From the NCBI GenBank assembly GCA_024640385.1, contig JAHEFC010000280.1, positions 1 to 5,632 of the forward strand: 5,632 nucleotides of DNA, in the 5' to 3' direction. Origin of the DNA: Sphingobacteriales bacterium (lineage in GTDB: Bacteria > Bacteroidota > Bacteroidia > Chitinophagales > Chitinophagaceae). The position numbers and the translations under genes were made by a program. Below the pieces are notes generated by a model. The model did not search any database. It was not told the origin of the DNA and was given only the letters and a program-made list of their open reading frames with translations. This document shows, piece after piece, positions 1 through 5,632 of this stretch (the stretch's first letter is position 1; every line of letters starts with the position of its first letter).

Positions 1-234
1 ATTGTTGCGCGCGATCTCAGAACCACATACCAATCCCATCTTTACAGCATGACCGATGGCCTCCTCGTTCATTTTGGGTAAAGTACCCGGATGACCAAGG
101 ATAATGGGACTCACATGGGTATTGGGATCCGATCCAAATGCATTGGCATCACCAGAGAATAATTTGCTTCGGGTAAGTAATTGAGCGTGCACCTCCAGAC
201 CTACCACTAACTCGTATTTTGACTGTTCACTCAT
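1..234 (-). CDS. gatB: Aspartyl/glutamyl-tRNA amidotransferase subunit B, N-terminal 78 codons
   Basis: GatB is the kinase and tRNA-binding subunit of the GatCAB complex. The complex converts misacylated Glu-tRNA(Gln) and/or Asp-tRNA(Asn) to Gln-tRNA(Gln) or Asn-tRNA(Asn) in the cytoplasm, using ammonia released by GatA. The visible protein begins MSEQSKYELVVGLEVHAQL and continues with SKLFSGDANAFG, PNTHVSPIILGHPGTLPKMN and an HAVKMGL segment. These are the hallmark N-terminal motifs of the GatB/GatE catalytic domain, including the GLEVH-Q-L strand and the PGTLP loop. The ATG at 232-234 is chosen because GatB proteins normally begin only a few residues before the GLEVH motif. The rest of the gene, expected to be several hundred codons, lies outside the window, so the C-terminal helical and YqeY-like domains cannot be checked. 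No Shine-Dalgarno sequence precedes the start. A Bacteroidota -7 motif ends only 6 bases before the ATG, which could mean a leaderless transcript. Identification is firm; which of the two amidations matters in this organism cannot be told. Confidence 0.96.
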   Translation of the reverse strand, partial: MSEQSKYELVVGLEVHAQLLTRSKLFSGDANAFGSDPNTHVSPIILGHPGTLPKMNEEAIGHAVKMGLVCGSEIARNN

Positions 235-240
235 GAGGGG

Positions 241-268
241 CAAATCTACGAATAAACGCAGAGACACA
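241..268 (-). promoter_or_regulatory. Candidate promoter of gatB (TAGATTTG -7 box)
   Basis: On the minus strand, 248-241 reads TAGATTTG, an exact match to the Bacteroidota -7 consensus TAnnTTTG. The upstream element is poor: only a CTG at 269-267, about 18 bases away, where TTG would be expected, and it lies inside a repeat. If the box is used, transcription would start at or within a base or two of the gatB ATG, giving a leaderless or nearly leaderless message. The motif match is seen; its use is inferred. A chance match in this AT-rich stretch is possible, and gatB could instead be read from an upstream promoter. Confidence 0.35.
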
Positions 269-349
269 GAGGGGGACACGGAGACACGGAGAGGGACGCA
301 AAGACGCAGAATCCTCTGCGTCTCCGTGTCCCTCTCTGCGTCTCTGGGT
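256..349. repeat. Palindromic repeat built from 8-base units with a 20-base period
   Basis: The plus-strand left half (256-311) is made of octamers of the form ACRCRGAG in pairs separated by a 4-base GGGG or AGGG. The units are 256-263, 264-271, spacer 272-275, 276-283, 284-291, spacer 292-295, 296-303 and 304-311, which gives a 20-base period. The right half (314-349) has the same grammar on the opposite strand, with octamers at 314-321, 322-329, 334-341 and 342-349 and a spacer at 330-333. Bases 279-310 can pair with 315-346 around a 4-base loop, with 29 of 32 positions paired, three of them as G-T wobbles. The element begins 3 bases after the stop codon of the PDZ gene. No T-run follows the hairpin on either strand, so it is not a classical intrinsic terminator, although it may act as a 3' end stabiliser. 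I recall purine-rich GACGCAGAG repeats of this type as common between genes in Bacteroidota; copy number here cannot be known from one window. Confidence 0.85.
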
Positions 350-352
350 TTC

Positions 353-1456
353 TCAGAGGTCTGTCTTCTTAAGCTTTTTGGGAATCCTGATCTCTATATT
401 CATCACCTGCCCACCCCTGTTCAATACGATCGGGTAAGATGATTTCTCCCTGGCAGCCTGTAAGGCATCCCGGGCTTCATCAGTATCTTTCACCCGCTTG
501 CCGTCAATATTCACGATAATGTCCGATTCTTTAATGCCTGCTGTCGCTGCTAATGAGCCATCATAAACATCAAGTACCTTAACACCGGATGAGTCATCTG
601 TATCCTGGATTCGTACACCCAGTTGCGGCCTGCCGCCATAATTATAAGTGAATCCCTCTGCTCCAAATGGAGTTTCCATGATCATGGGTGGGTGGGGTGC
701 TTCCAGGTAAATATCTCCGGGATAAGGAGGCCTTGGTGGGCGTGGTGGGCGCGGTGGCCGTGGAACCCGTGGCGAGGTTACAAATACACTGGACTCCGGT
801 GTAAAACTGCCAAGCTTAACCTTCAGTTTGCGCTCTTTTTTCTCGCCGGCTTTGATATAACTGATCTCCACTTCTTCCTCAGGCTTACGGGTTCGTACCA
901 ACTCCCTCAGTTTCTCAGGATCATTCACGGCTACACCGGCGAATTTAGTGAGGATGTCCCCCTCTTTCAATCCTGCCTTCTCTGCCGCCGAACCGTCAGA
1001 AATGTCTGCCAACTTCAACCCTTTGTCTGCCTTCTCCGTCACTACGCCAAGCACAGCCTGCGGTTTCCTGTCTGATTCAACCCTGAATCCTTTTTCAAAT
1101 TCCTTTTCCCATTCCTTCGCAAAATCCTCGTCAAACTGGAAGTTGAAATCGAAGTCCTCACCTGCCACCCGCGGAGCCGTTGCGATCCTTATCCTTGGCA
1201 TCGCTTTGGCTAAAGGAACCATGGCTTCCTCGAGTGCCCTTTTTTTGATCACAATATCATCGCCCTGATATTCCGTGATCGGCTTTCCATTGATAGTCAC
1301 TTTGTCACCATCAATGACTATGGTCATTTTCTCATCGCTGTTCCCATTCTTCCTGATGATCACATCCTGGCTGGACTTCGATTTTTCCTTCTGCTGACCA
1401 TTGACTATACCCGTTACAAACAAGGCCAAAAGCGCGGCGATAAATATGCGGTTCAT
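353..1456 (-). CDS. Secreted protein with two PDZ domains and no protease domain
   Basis: This is a 367-residue exported protein of unknown specific role. Residues 1-20 form a signal peptide: MNR, then a hydrophobic run ending near VNG-QQ. There is no lipobox, so a soluble periplasmic or secreted location is likely. Residues 45-72 hold a beta-rich segment containing VTINGKP. Residues 99-124 are unusually rich in Asp, Glu, Phe and Trp. The first PDZ domain spans about 134-216, with carboxylate-binding loop LGVV at 136-139 and the typical AGLKEGDIL at 161-169. A linker at 229-247 carries repeated Arg-Pro-Pro units. The second PDZ domain spans about 277-358, with LGVR at 279-282 and AGIKESDII at 306-314. 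Such PDZ pairs occur in HtrA/DegP proteases, but no trypsin-like domain, S41 domain or catalytic triad is visible, so this is more likely a peptide-binding adaptor or regulator. The start is fixed by the signal peptide and a candidate promoter 36 bases upstream. The ligand cannot be inferred. Confidence 0.93.
   Translation of the reverse strand: MNRIFIAALLALFVTGIVNGQQKEKSKSSQDVIIRKNGNSDEKMTIVIDGDKVTINGKPITEYQGDDIVIKKRALEEAMVPLAKAMPRIRIATAPRVAGEDFDFNFQFDEDFAKEWEKEFEKGFRVESDRKPQAVLGVVTEKADKGLKLADISDGSAAEKAGLKEGDILTKFAGVAVNDPEKLRELVRTRKPEEEVEISYIKAGEKKERKLKVKLGSFTPESSVFVTSPRVPRPPRPPRPPRPPYPGDIYLEAPHPPMIMETPFGAEGFTYNYGGRPQLGVRIQDTDDSSGVKVLDVYDGSLAATAGIKESDIIVNIDGKRVKDTDEARDALQAAREKSSYPIVLNRGGQVMNIEIRIPKKLKKTDL
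716..772 (-). repeat. Arg-Pro-Pro coding repeat in the inter-PDZ linker
   Basis: Residues 229-247 of the PDZ protein read PRVPRPPRPPRPPRPPYPG, four successive RPP tripeptides encoded by 9-base near-repeats. The segment is predicted to form a stiff, positively charged polyproline-type linker between the two PDZ domains. Such low-complexity tracts can change length by slippage, so copy number may differ between strains; that is an inference. Confidence 0.75.
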
Positions 1457-1491
1457 ACTGCGAATTTTAATGTACGAAATGTTTAGTAGGT

Positions 1492-1522
1492 CAAATCTAA
1501 TGCAAATTCAGATTCCTACGAA
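1492..1522 (-). promoter_or_regulatory. Candidate promoter of the PDZ gene
   Basis: On the minus strand, 1499-1492 reads TAGATTTG, an exact match to the Bacteroidota -7 consensus TAnnTTTG. TTCG at 1522-1519 is a near match to the -33 TTTG element, at a spacing of 19 bases, which fits the family range. Transcription would begin near 1485, leaving a leader of roughly 30 bases before the ATG at 1456. The 5' leader has no Shine-Dalgarno sequence, as is usual in this phylum. Motifs and spacing are seen; activity is inferred. Confidence 0.5.
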
Positions 1523-1531
1523 GGTTTTCGC

Positions 1532-1543
1532 ACAAAATTTTGT
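1532..1543. promoter_or_regulatory. Perfect 12-base palindrome upstream of the PDZ promoter
   Basis: The sequence ACAAAATTTTGT is its own reverse complement. It lies 9 bases upstream of the candidate -33 element of the PDZ gene, a position that could suit an activator or other dimeric regulator. It is AT-rich and short, so a chance palindrome is a real alternative, and no regulator gene lies in the window. Confidence 0.25.
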
Positions 1544-1602
1544 TAAAGCCCTTTTGAGAGTTGGAATGGTATCTATTGAGGACGAATGGGAGAGAATAGG
1601 AA

Positions 1603-1671
1603 GTGGCAGGTTCCACGCTGCAGGTGGCAGTAAAAATTTCTGCCACCCGCAACCTGGAACCTGCCACCTGC
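1603..1671. repeat. Palindromic repeat built from 7-base units after the peptidase gene
   Basis: Two 28-base arms, 1603-1630 and 1640-1667, are inverted copies matching at 25 of 28 positions around a 9-base loop (TAAAAATTT). Each arm is itself a short tandem array. On the plus strand 1641-1668 reads as heptamers TGCCACC, CGCAACC, TGGAACC, TGCCACC, followed by TGC. The minus strand of the left arm gives the same series with the second unit changed to TGCAGCG. The element starts 4 bases past the stop codon of the S9 peptidase gene. A T-run lies only in the loop, not after the stem, so a classical intrinsic terminator is not supported. It may still limit 3' exonuclease decay of the peptidase message. 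I recall CCTGCAACCTGGAACC-type repeats as frequent in Bacteroidota intergenic DNA. Confidence 0.85.
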
Positions 1672-1675
1672 TATT

Positions 1676-3592
1676 TTAATTCATCTTAACAGGTTTAGGA
1701 CGCACATATTTATCCAGAAACTTCAATGTCTTTTCATCCGCCTCGATCTGGTTTTGCTTTTTCACAAAGCCATGCCCCTCATCAGGGAATAACACATATT
1801 CCACCGGCACGCCATTTTTCTTGACTCCTTCAACTATTTCATCACTCTCTACTTTCAGCACACGTACATCATTGGCACCCTGCAATACAAGCAAAGGTTT
1901 GTTGATCTTCTGGTAATTATACAAAGGTGACGCGTCTTTCAGGTGAACACTATCAGCCGTATTGGGATCCCCCATTTCATCATAAAGCGCCTTCCTGAAA
2001 CTTTCCCAATAAGGAGGTATGTTTCTCAAAGTTCTCAGCCAGTTGGCAACACCGAATATGTTCACACCAGCCTTGAATTCATCAGGATGCTTGGCCAGAG
2101 CATTCAATACCATATTACCACCATAACTTCCTCCCATAATGGCAATGGCATTGGTATCAATATAATCCTGTGTGGTCAGCCATTTCTTTCCCCACACACA
2201 GTCTTTAAGGTCTCCATTTCCATGGTCCTTGTTATCCATCTTATAGAAAGTTTTGCCGTAACCACTGCTGCCTCTGTTATTTACAGCCAATACTGCATAC
2301 CCGTGATTGACCAGGTATTGAATGGTGTTCGAATAACCCACCCGGCTCTGGCCACCAGGACCGCCATGCACAAATACCAGCGCGCCAACTTTATTCTCCT
2401 TGCTCGCATTGAGCGGTTTGTAATAAATAGCAGGAATATCTTTCCCGTCAAACGACTTGTACCTGACCACCTCGGCTTTAGCCAGGTCGTTTCGGTCAAC
2501 ATCTTTATTCAATGATGAAGTCAGTTGTTTGAGTTCCTTGCTGTCAAAATTATAGGTGTAGATATCAGCCGGGCTGGTACTGCTTCCCACTGTGATCAGC
2601 ATGTTTTTCTCAGACATGGAGATCTGCACTCCCAGCACATCTCCATCCGCGATGCCGGGAAATGCAATGGGGGCATTGCCTGCATGATCAAACAACAGTA
2701 CTTTGTTCTTTCCATCTTCATTTATTGTGATGGTATGATATTTTTCGTTTTCACTCAGCGACATCCCAGCCACATCCCATTTGTCTTCATAATATTTTTC
2801 TGCCTTACCGGAGTTGATATTGTATTTCACCAGGTAAGCAAACTCATTCCCATCGTTGGTGACATAATACATGATGCTGTCGTTCTTTTCAATAGCAGCG
2901 GGGAACCATGATGCTTCATGATCATTGCTGATCCTGGTGGTGGTTTTCTTCTGCCTGTCGTACAGGTAGAATTCATTCTTATCTGTGGTTATTGATTTGA
3001 TAAGTCCTAAATACCTTTCTGTACTGCTTATCCCGGATACATCATAACCGGAGTCGTTACGATAGAGTAATTCCGCCTTCCAGTTCGCCGTATCCAGTTT
3101 CCAAAGGTCAAAGAATTTTGCATCCCTGCGATTACTGCTCACATACATGAATTTCTTATCAACACTCCAGCCATTGAAATTATTCTTGCTGCCCGCCCAT
3201 GGTGTAAGGTCTTTGGCCGTTGTATCACTACCGGTTTTCAGGTAAAGATGGTCATTCTCATTGCCACCTTCATCATGCGAGAAAAGGACCTTGTCTGTAC
3301 CCGGCAGGAAATCAACGGTAAAGAAAGATTCTTTGGAGGAAGAAGTAATGGCACTTGTGGTGGTGTCACTGATATTAAGAAGATAAGCATTGTAAATACC
3401 GGTACGGTTATCACAAATCAGCACTTTTGTTTCATCGCTATTATAGCCTGATGCAAAAACTCCGATATTGTTACCCAGCTGTTCCCTGGTATACTGTTTA
3501 GGTTCCCTGGGTTCAATTTTTTTCTCCGGGGTTGCGCATGAATGGAGAAGCAATACTCCTGACAGAAGGATCAATACTCTTGATGTTGCCAT
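1676..3592 (-). CDS. S9 family (prolyl oligopeptidase-type) serine peptidase lipoprotein
   Basis: This is a 638-residue envelope peptidase expected to cleave short peptides, possibly after proline or acting as an aminopeptidase. Residues 1-19 form a lipoprotein signal ending in lipobox LLHSC, so Cys19 would be lipidated. The tail CATPEKK lacks acidic residues right after the cysteine, which argues for a periplasm-facing anchor rather than surface export (inference). Residues about 40-365 are a beta-propeller of WD40-like blades, for example GWSVDKKFMYVSSN near 141. Residues about 375-632 are an alpha/beta hydrolase: oxyanion segment HGGPGGQ at 409-415, nucleophile Ser489 in GGSYGG, acid Asp575 in GANDVRV and His607 in DEGHGF. 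The triad is complete and in the canonical order, and the length fits intact family members. The gene lies 114 bases after alaS with no Shine-Dalgarno sequence and no clear promoter of its own, so partial read-through from alaS is possible. The start is fixed by the signal peptide. Exact substrate preference (dipeptidyl, acylaminoacyl or oligopeptidyl) cannot be assigned. Confidence 0.95.
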   Translation of the reverse strand: MATSRVLILLSGVLLLHSCATPEKKIEPREPKQYTREQLGNNIGVFASGYNSDETKVLICDNRTGIYNAYLLNISDTTTSAITSSSKESFFTVDFLPGTDKVLFSHDEGGNENDHLYLKTGSDTTAKDLTPWAGSKNNFNGWSVDKKFMYVSSNRRDAKFFDLWKLDTANWKAELLYRNDSGYDVSGISSTERYLGLIKSITTDKNEFYLYDRQKKTTTRISNDHEASWFPAAIEKNDSIMYYVTNDGNEFAYLVKYNINSGKAEKYYEDKWDVAGMSLSENEKYHTITINEDGKNKVLLFDHAGNAPIAFPGIADGDVLGVQISMSEKNMLITVGSSTSPADIYTYNFDSKELKQLTSSLNKDVDRNDLAKAEVVRYKSFDGKDIPAIYYKPLNASKENKVGALVFVHGGPGGQSRVGYSNTIQYLVNHGYAVLAVNNRGSSGYGKTFYKMDNKDHGNGDLKDCVWGKKWLTTQDYIDTNAIAIMGGSYGGNMVLNALAKHPDEFKAGVNIFGVANWLRTLRNIPPYWESFRKALYDEMGDPNTADSVHLKDASPLYNYQKINKPLLVLQGANDVRVLKVESDEIVEGVKKNGVPVEYVLFPDEGHGFVKKQNQIEADEKTLKFLDKYVRPKPVKMN

Positions 3593-3643
3593 AAGTTGGT
3601 CTTTGTTTTAGTGAAAGGAAGATAGCGAGAAATAATATTTCCC

Positions 3644-3667
3644 TTCCGCTCATTTTTATGAGCGGAA
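3644..3667. repeat. Perfect 10-bp inverted repeat in the alaS-peptidase spacer
   Basis: TTCCGCTCAT at 3644-3653 is the exact reverse complement of ATGAGCGGAA at 3658-3667, with a 4-base loop between them. In the alaS transcript it would form a second hairpin just after the candidate terminator, extendable by two G-U pairs. No T-run follows on either strand. Its right arm can alternatively pair with 3680-3687, so the two structures exclude each other. Confidence 0.7.
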
Positions 3668-3697
3668 AAGCTGGTCTTATTTCCGCTAAAGCCAGCT
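3666..3697 (-). terminator. Candidate weak intrinsic terminator of alaS
   Basis: In the minus-strand transcript, AGCTGG plus CTT (3697-3689) pairs with AAG and CCAGCT (3678-3676 and 3674-3669), with a single bulged A at 3675 and a 10-base loop. TTT follows directly at 3668-3666, making TTTT with the last stem base. The stem begins 9 bases after the alaS stop codon. The short T-run and the bulge make it weak by the standards of intrinsic terminators, and its T-run is also part of the arm of the next hairpin. Confidence 0.4.
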
Positions 3698-3706
3698 CCG
3701 GAGAAC

Positions 3707-5632
3707 CTAGGCCAACAGCTTTCTTACTTCTTCTATCACCTCTTTCAATTTCGAAGCATCCTGTCCGCCAGCCGTTGCGAGGTTTTTCTGCCCCCCGCCG
3801 CCGCCTTTGATCAAAGGGGCCACTTTTTCTTTAATGATCTTACCGGCGTCAAGCTGCCTGGCAGCTACAACCGTGTCTGATATGCCAACAGCAACTGATG
3901 GCTTACCACCAATATTGGCAGCCAGAACAACCAGGTGATCATGGAGGTTATTGCGAAGATCAAAACAGATCTTTTTCAAAGCATCGGCATTGGGCACTTC
4001 AACCACCTGACCTATAAAGCTTACATTATTGATGATCTCGTCTTTTTGCAGCAACTCATTCCTGATCCCCACGAGCATCCGGTTCTCCAAATGCTCCAGT
4101 CTTTTTTCAAGGGCAGCTTTCTCTTCAATAAGTTTTACAATGGCCTTCAATGGATCCGCTGCTTTCAATAAAGTACCCACTTCTTTCACTTTGGAGATCT
4201 GGGTAGTAAGATATTGAAGCGCCTTGGGGCCAGTCAGCGCTTCTATCCTCCTGACGCCCGCAGCCACAGCGGTTTCGGCGTAGATATGGAAAAGCCCGAT
4301 CATTCCGGTATGCATCACATGGGTTCCGCCGCAGAGTTCAACGGAGTATTCAGGATCGATGATCACCACACGCACCTTGTCCCCATATTTCTCTCCGAAC
4401 AATGCCATGGCACCCATGGCCAGCGCCTCCTCCTTGTTCATTTCCCTGATCACTACAGGTATATTGGCCCTGATCTTTTCGTTAACTATGAATTCTATAT
4501 CCCTTAGCTCTTCGTCTGTGACTTTTGAGATATGCGAAAAATCAAAACGCAGGTATTCATCATTCACCAACGAGCCTTTTTGGGCAACATGTTTTCCAAG
4601 CACCTTGCGTAATGCGGCATGCAGCAGATGCGTAGCCGTATGGTTATACATGATGTTCAGCCTGCGCTCTGCATTGACTTTTGCTTCCACCTCAACACTG
4701 AGATCAGAGGGCAGCTTATCCGTGAAATGAATGATCAGGTCATTCTCTTTCTTAGTGTCAGTAACATGGATCAACTCCCCTGCAAAATCCAATACCCCGG
4801 TATCCCCGACCTGCCCGCCGCTTTCAGCATAGAAAGGCGTGTTTGAAAGCACAAGCTGGTATTGCTCTTTGCCCTTTCCGCTCACCTTACGATAACGGGT
4901 AACCTGTGTTTTTATATTAATGTCATCGTACCCCACAAAACCGCCGGCGGTGTTTTCAGCAATCTGCGTCCAGTCGCCTGTTTCCAACGCCGTTGCAGCA
5001 CGACTTCTTTCTTTCTGTTGCAGCATTTCTTTTTCAAAACCTGCTTCATCCACTTCGTAACCTTTTTCTTTTGCGATCAGCCTGGTCAGGTCTATCGGGA
5101 AGCCGTAGGTATCGAGTAATTCAAATGCGGCAGCGCCCGCGATCAGTTTCCCGCCGCCGGCCATCACTTCATCCATCTTCTTCAATCCCTTATCCAGCGT
5201 GCGCAGGAAAGACTCTTCCTCTTCATGCACCACTTTGCCAACAAATTCAACCTGTTGTTTCAATTCAGGAAAAACATGTGCAAACTGGTCGGCCAGTAGG
5301 GGCATCAGCTTATATAATAATGGCGTTTTGCTGTTGAGGTAAGTATAATAATAACGTACTGCCCTTCTGAGGATCCTCCGGATCACATATCCGGCACCGG
5401 TATTGGAAGGAAGCTGACCATCGGCGATAGTGAATGCTATGGCCCTGATATGATCTGCAATTACCCTGAAGGCAATGTCCCGCCTGGAATCGCTGTAACC
5501 GTATTTGATCCCCACTATCTTCTCCACTTCCCCTATCGTTCCGGTGAAAATATCAGTATCGTAATTGGAAGTTTTACCCTGCAGAACCCTAACCAATCGC
5601 TCAAGACCCATTCCCGTATCAACATGTTTTTC
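3707..5632 (-). CDS. alaS: Alanyl-tRNA synthetase, C-terminal 641 residues (5' end outside window)
   Basis: AlaRS attaches alanine to tRNA-Ala in the cytoplasm and hydrolyses mischarged Ser- or Gly-tRNA-Ala. The reading frame is open to the window edge and its first visible residues, EKHVDTGMGLERL, match the end of the catalytic core, so the ATG at 5609-5611 is internal. About 235 N-terminal residues, including the ATP and alanine site, are missing if the protein has the usual length near 875. Counting from the edge, residues up to about 210 contain the tRNA-recognition helices. The editing domain follows, with AESGGQVGDTG at 269-279, the zinc and catalytic histidines of HTATH at 331-335, and CGGTH at 434-438, so all four zinc ligands are present. 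Residues about 480-525 are a charged helical segment. The C-Ala (DHHA1-type) domain closes the protein, with GGGGGQ at 610-615 and ATAGGQDASKL near the end. Nothing suggests decay of the gene. The stop codon is TAG, followed by tandem hairpins. Confidence 0.98.
   Translation of the reverse strand, partial: EKHVDTGMGLERLVRVLQGKTSNYDTDIFTGTIGEVEKIVGIKYGYSDSRRDIAFRVIADHIRAIAFTIADGQLPSNTGAGYVIRRILRRAVRYYYTYLNSKTPLLYKLMPLLADQFAHVFPELKQQVEFVGKVVHEEEESFLRTLDKGLKKMDEVMAGGGKLIAGAAAFELLDTYGFPIDLTRLIAKEKGYEVDEAGFEKEMLQQKERSRAATALETGDWTQIAENTAGGFVGYDDINIKTQVTRYRKVSGKGKEQYQLVLSNTPFYAESGGQVGDTGVLDFAGELIHVTDTKKENDLIIHFTDKLPSDLSVEVEAKVNAERRLNIMYNHTATHLLHAALRKVLGKHVAQKGSLVNDEYLRFDFSHISKVTDEELRDIEFIVNEKIRANIPVVIREMNKEEALAMGAMALFGEKYGDKVRVVIIDPEYSVELCGGTHVMHTGMIGLFHIYAETAVAAGVRRIEALTGPKALQYLTTQISKVKEVGTLLKAADPLKAIVKLIEEKAALEKRLEHLENRMLVGIRNELLQKDEIINNVSFIGQVVEVPNADALKKICFDLRNNLHDHLVVLAANIGGKPSVAVGISDTVVAARQLDAGKIIKEKVAPLIKGGGGGQKNLATAGGQDASKLKEVIEEVRKLLA

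Noticed and set aside
256..311. CRISPR-like array suggested by the 20-base period
   Set aside because: There are no unique spacers between repeats, the units are degenerate octamers, and the array is mirrored into a palindrome. No cas gene is present.
233..442. Plus-strand reading frame of 69 codons overlapping the gatB start and the end of the PDZ gene
   Set aside because: Its first half is a translation of the octamer repeat and its second half is antisense to the PDZ coding region. Such Arg/Thr- and Cys-Val-Ser-rich products are typical artefacts of this repeat type.
623..1268. Plus-strand open frames of 150 and 106 codons inside the PDZ gene
   Set aside because: They are antisense to a gene with clear signal peptide and PDZ motifs. 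Their products show no recognisable domain, and the Trp/Arg-rich part is only the reverse of the Arg-Pro-Pro linker.
1457..1675. Small RNA or small protein gene in the 219-base spacer
   Set aside because: The spacer is accounted for by the heptamer palindrome, the 12-base palindrome and the candidate promoter. The 92-codon plus-strand frame starting at 1401 begins antisense to the PDZ signal peptide and runs through the repeat, with no supporting motif.
1943..2515. Plus-strand open frame of 190 codons opposite the peptidase hydrolase domain
   Set aside because: It is antisense to the region encoding Ser489 and the oxyanion segment, has no recognisable motif, and is explained by codon bias of the real gene.
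3593..3643. Promoter for the S9 peptidase gene
   Set aside because: The closest -7 match on the minus strand (TATCTTCC at 3624-3617) lacks the final TTTG bases and has no TTG at the right distance, so it was not called.
3707..5611. Reading the ATG at 5609-5611 as the true start of a short 634-residue AlaRS-like protein
   Set aside because: The frame is open upstream to the window edge, and the codons before the ATG encode the conserved VDTG that precedes MGLER in full-length AlaRS, so the gene is cut by the window, not truncated.

Overview
The window looks like ordinary chromosomal sequence from a member of the Bacteroidota, probably of the Chitinophagaceae or a close relative. The grounds are: no Shine-Dalgarno sequences before the visible starts, two exact copies of the Bacteroidota -7 promoter motif (TAnnTTTG), an S9 peptidase carried as a lipoprotein, and short palindromic repeat families of a kind I recall as common in these genomes. 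The lineage is inferred from style, not from a marker-gene comparison.

All four genes lie on the minus strand, so transcription runs from high to low coordinates. In that order they are: the C-terminal three quarters of alaS (alanyl-tRNA synthetase; its 5' end lies beyond base 5632); a 638-residue S9 prolyl-oligopeptidase-type lipoprotein (3592 to 1676); a 367-residue secreted protein with two PDZ domains and no protease domain (1456 to 353); and the first 78 codons of gatB (amidotransferase subunit B; it runs off the window at base 1). No gene overlaps another. The spacers are 114, 219 and 118 bases, so this is not a tight operon. Candidate promoters can be seen ahead of the PDZ gene and gatB, but I found no convincing one ahead of the peptidase.

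The two outer genes serve translation: alaS charges and proofreads tRNA-Ala, and gatB belongs to the GatCAB transamidation complex. The two inner genes encode envelope proteins and have no evident link to translation beyond adjacency.

The structure not explained by genes sits in the spacers. Each begins, 3 to 9 bases past a stop codon, with a strong inverted repeat, and the three are unrelated in sequence. After the PDZ gene there is a palindrome built from octamers in a 20-base period. After the peptidase there is a palindrome built from 7-base units. After alaS there are tandem hairpins whose arms can pair in alternative ways. I found no mobile element, CRISPR array, RNA gene, defence system or other clearly new system. 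The spacers are the only part that merits follow-up.
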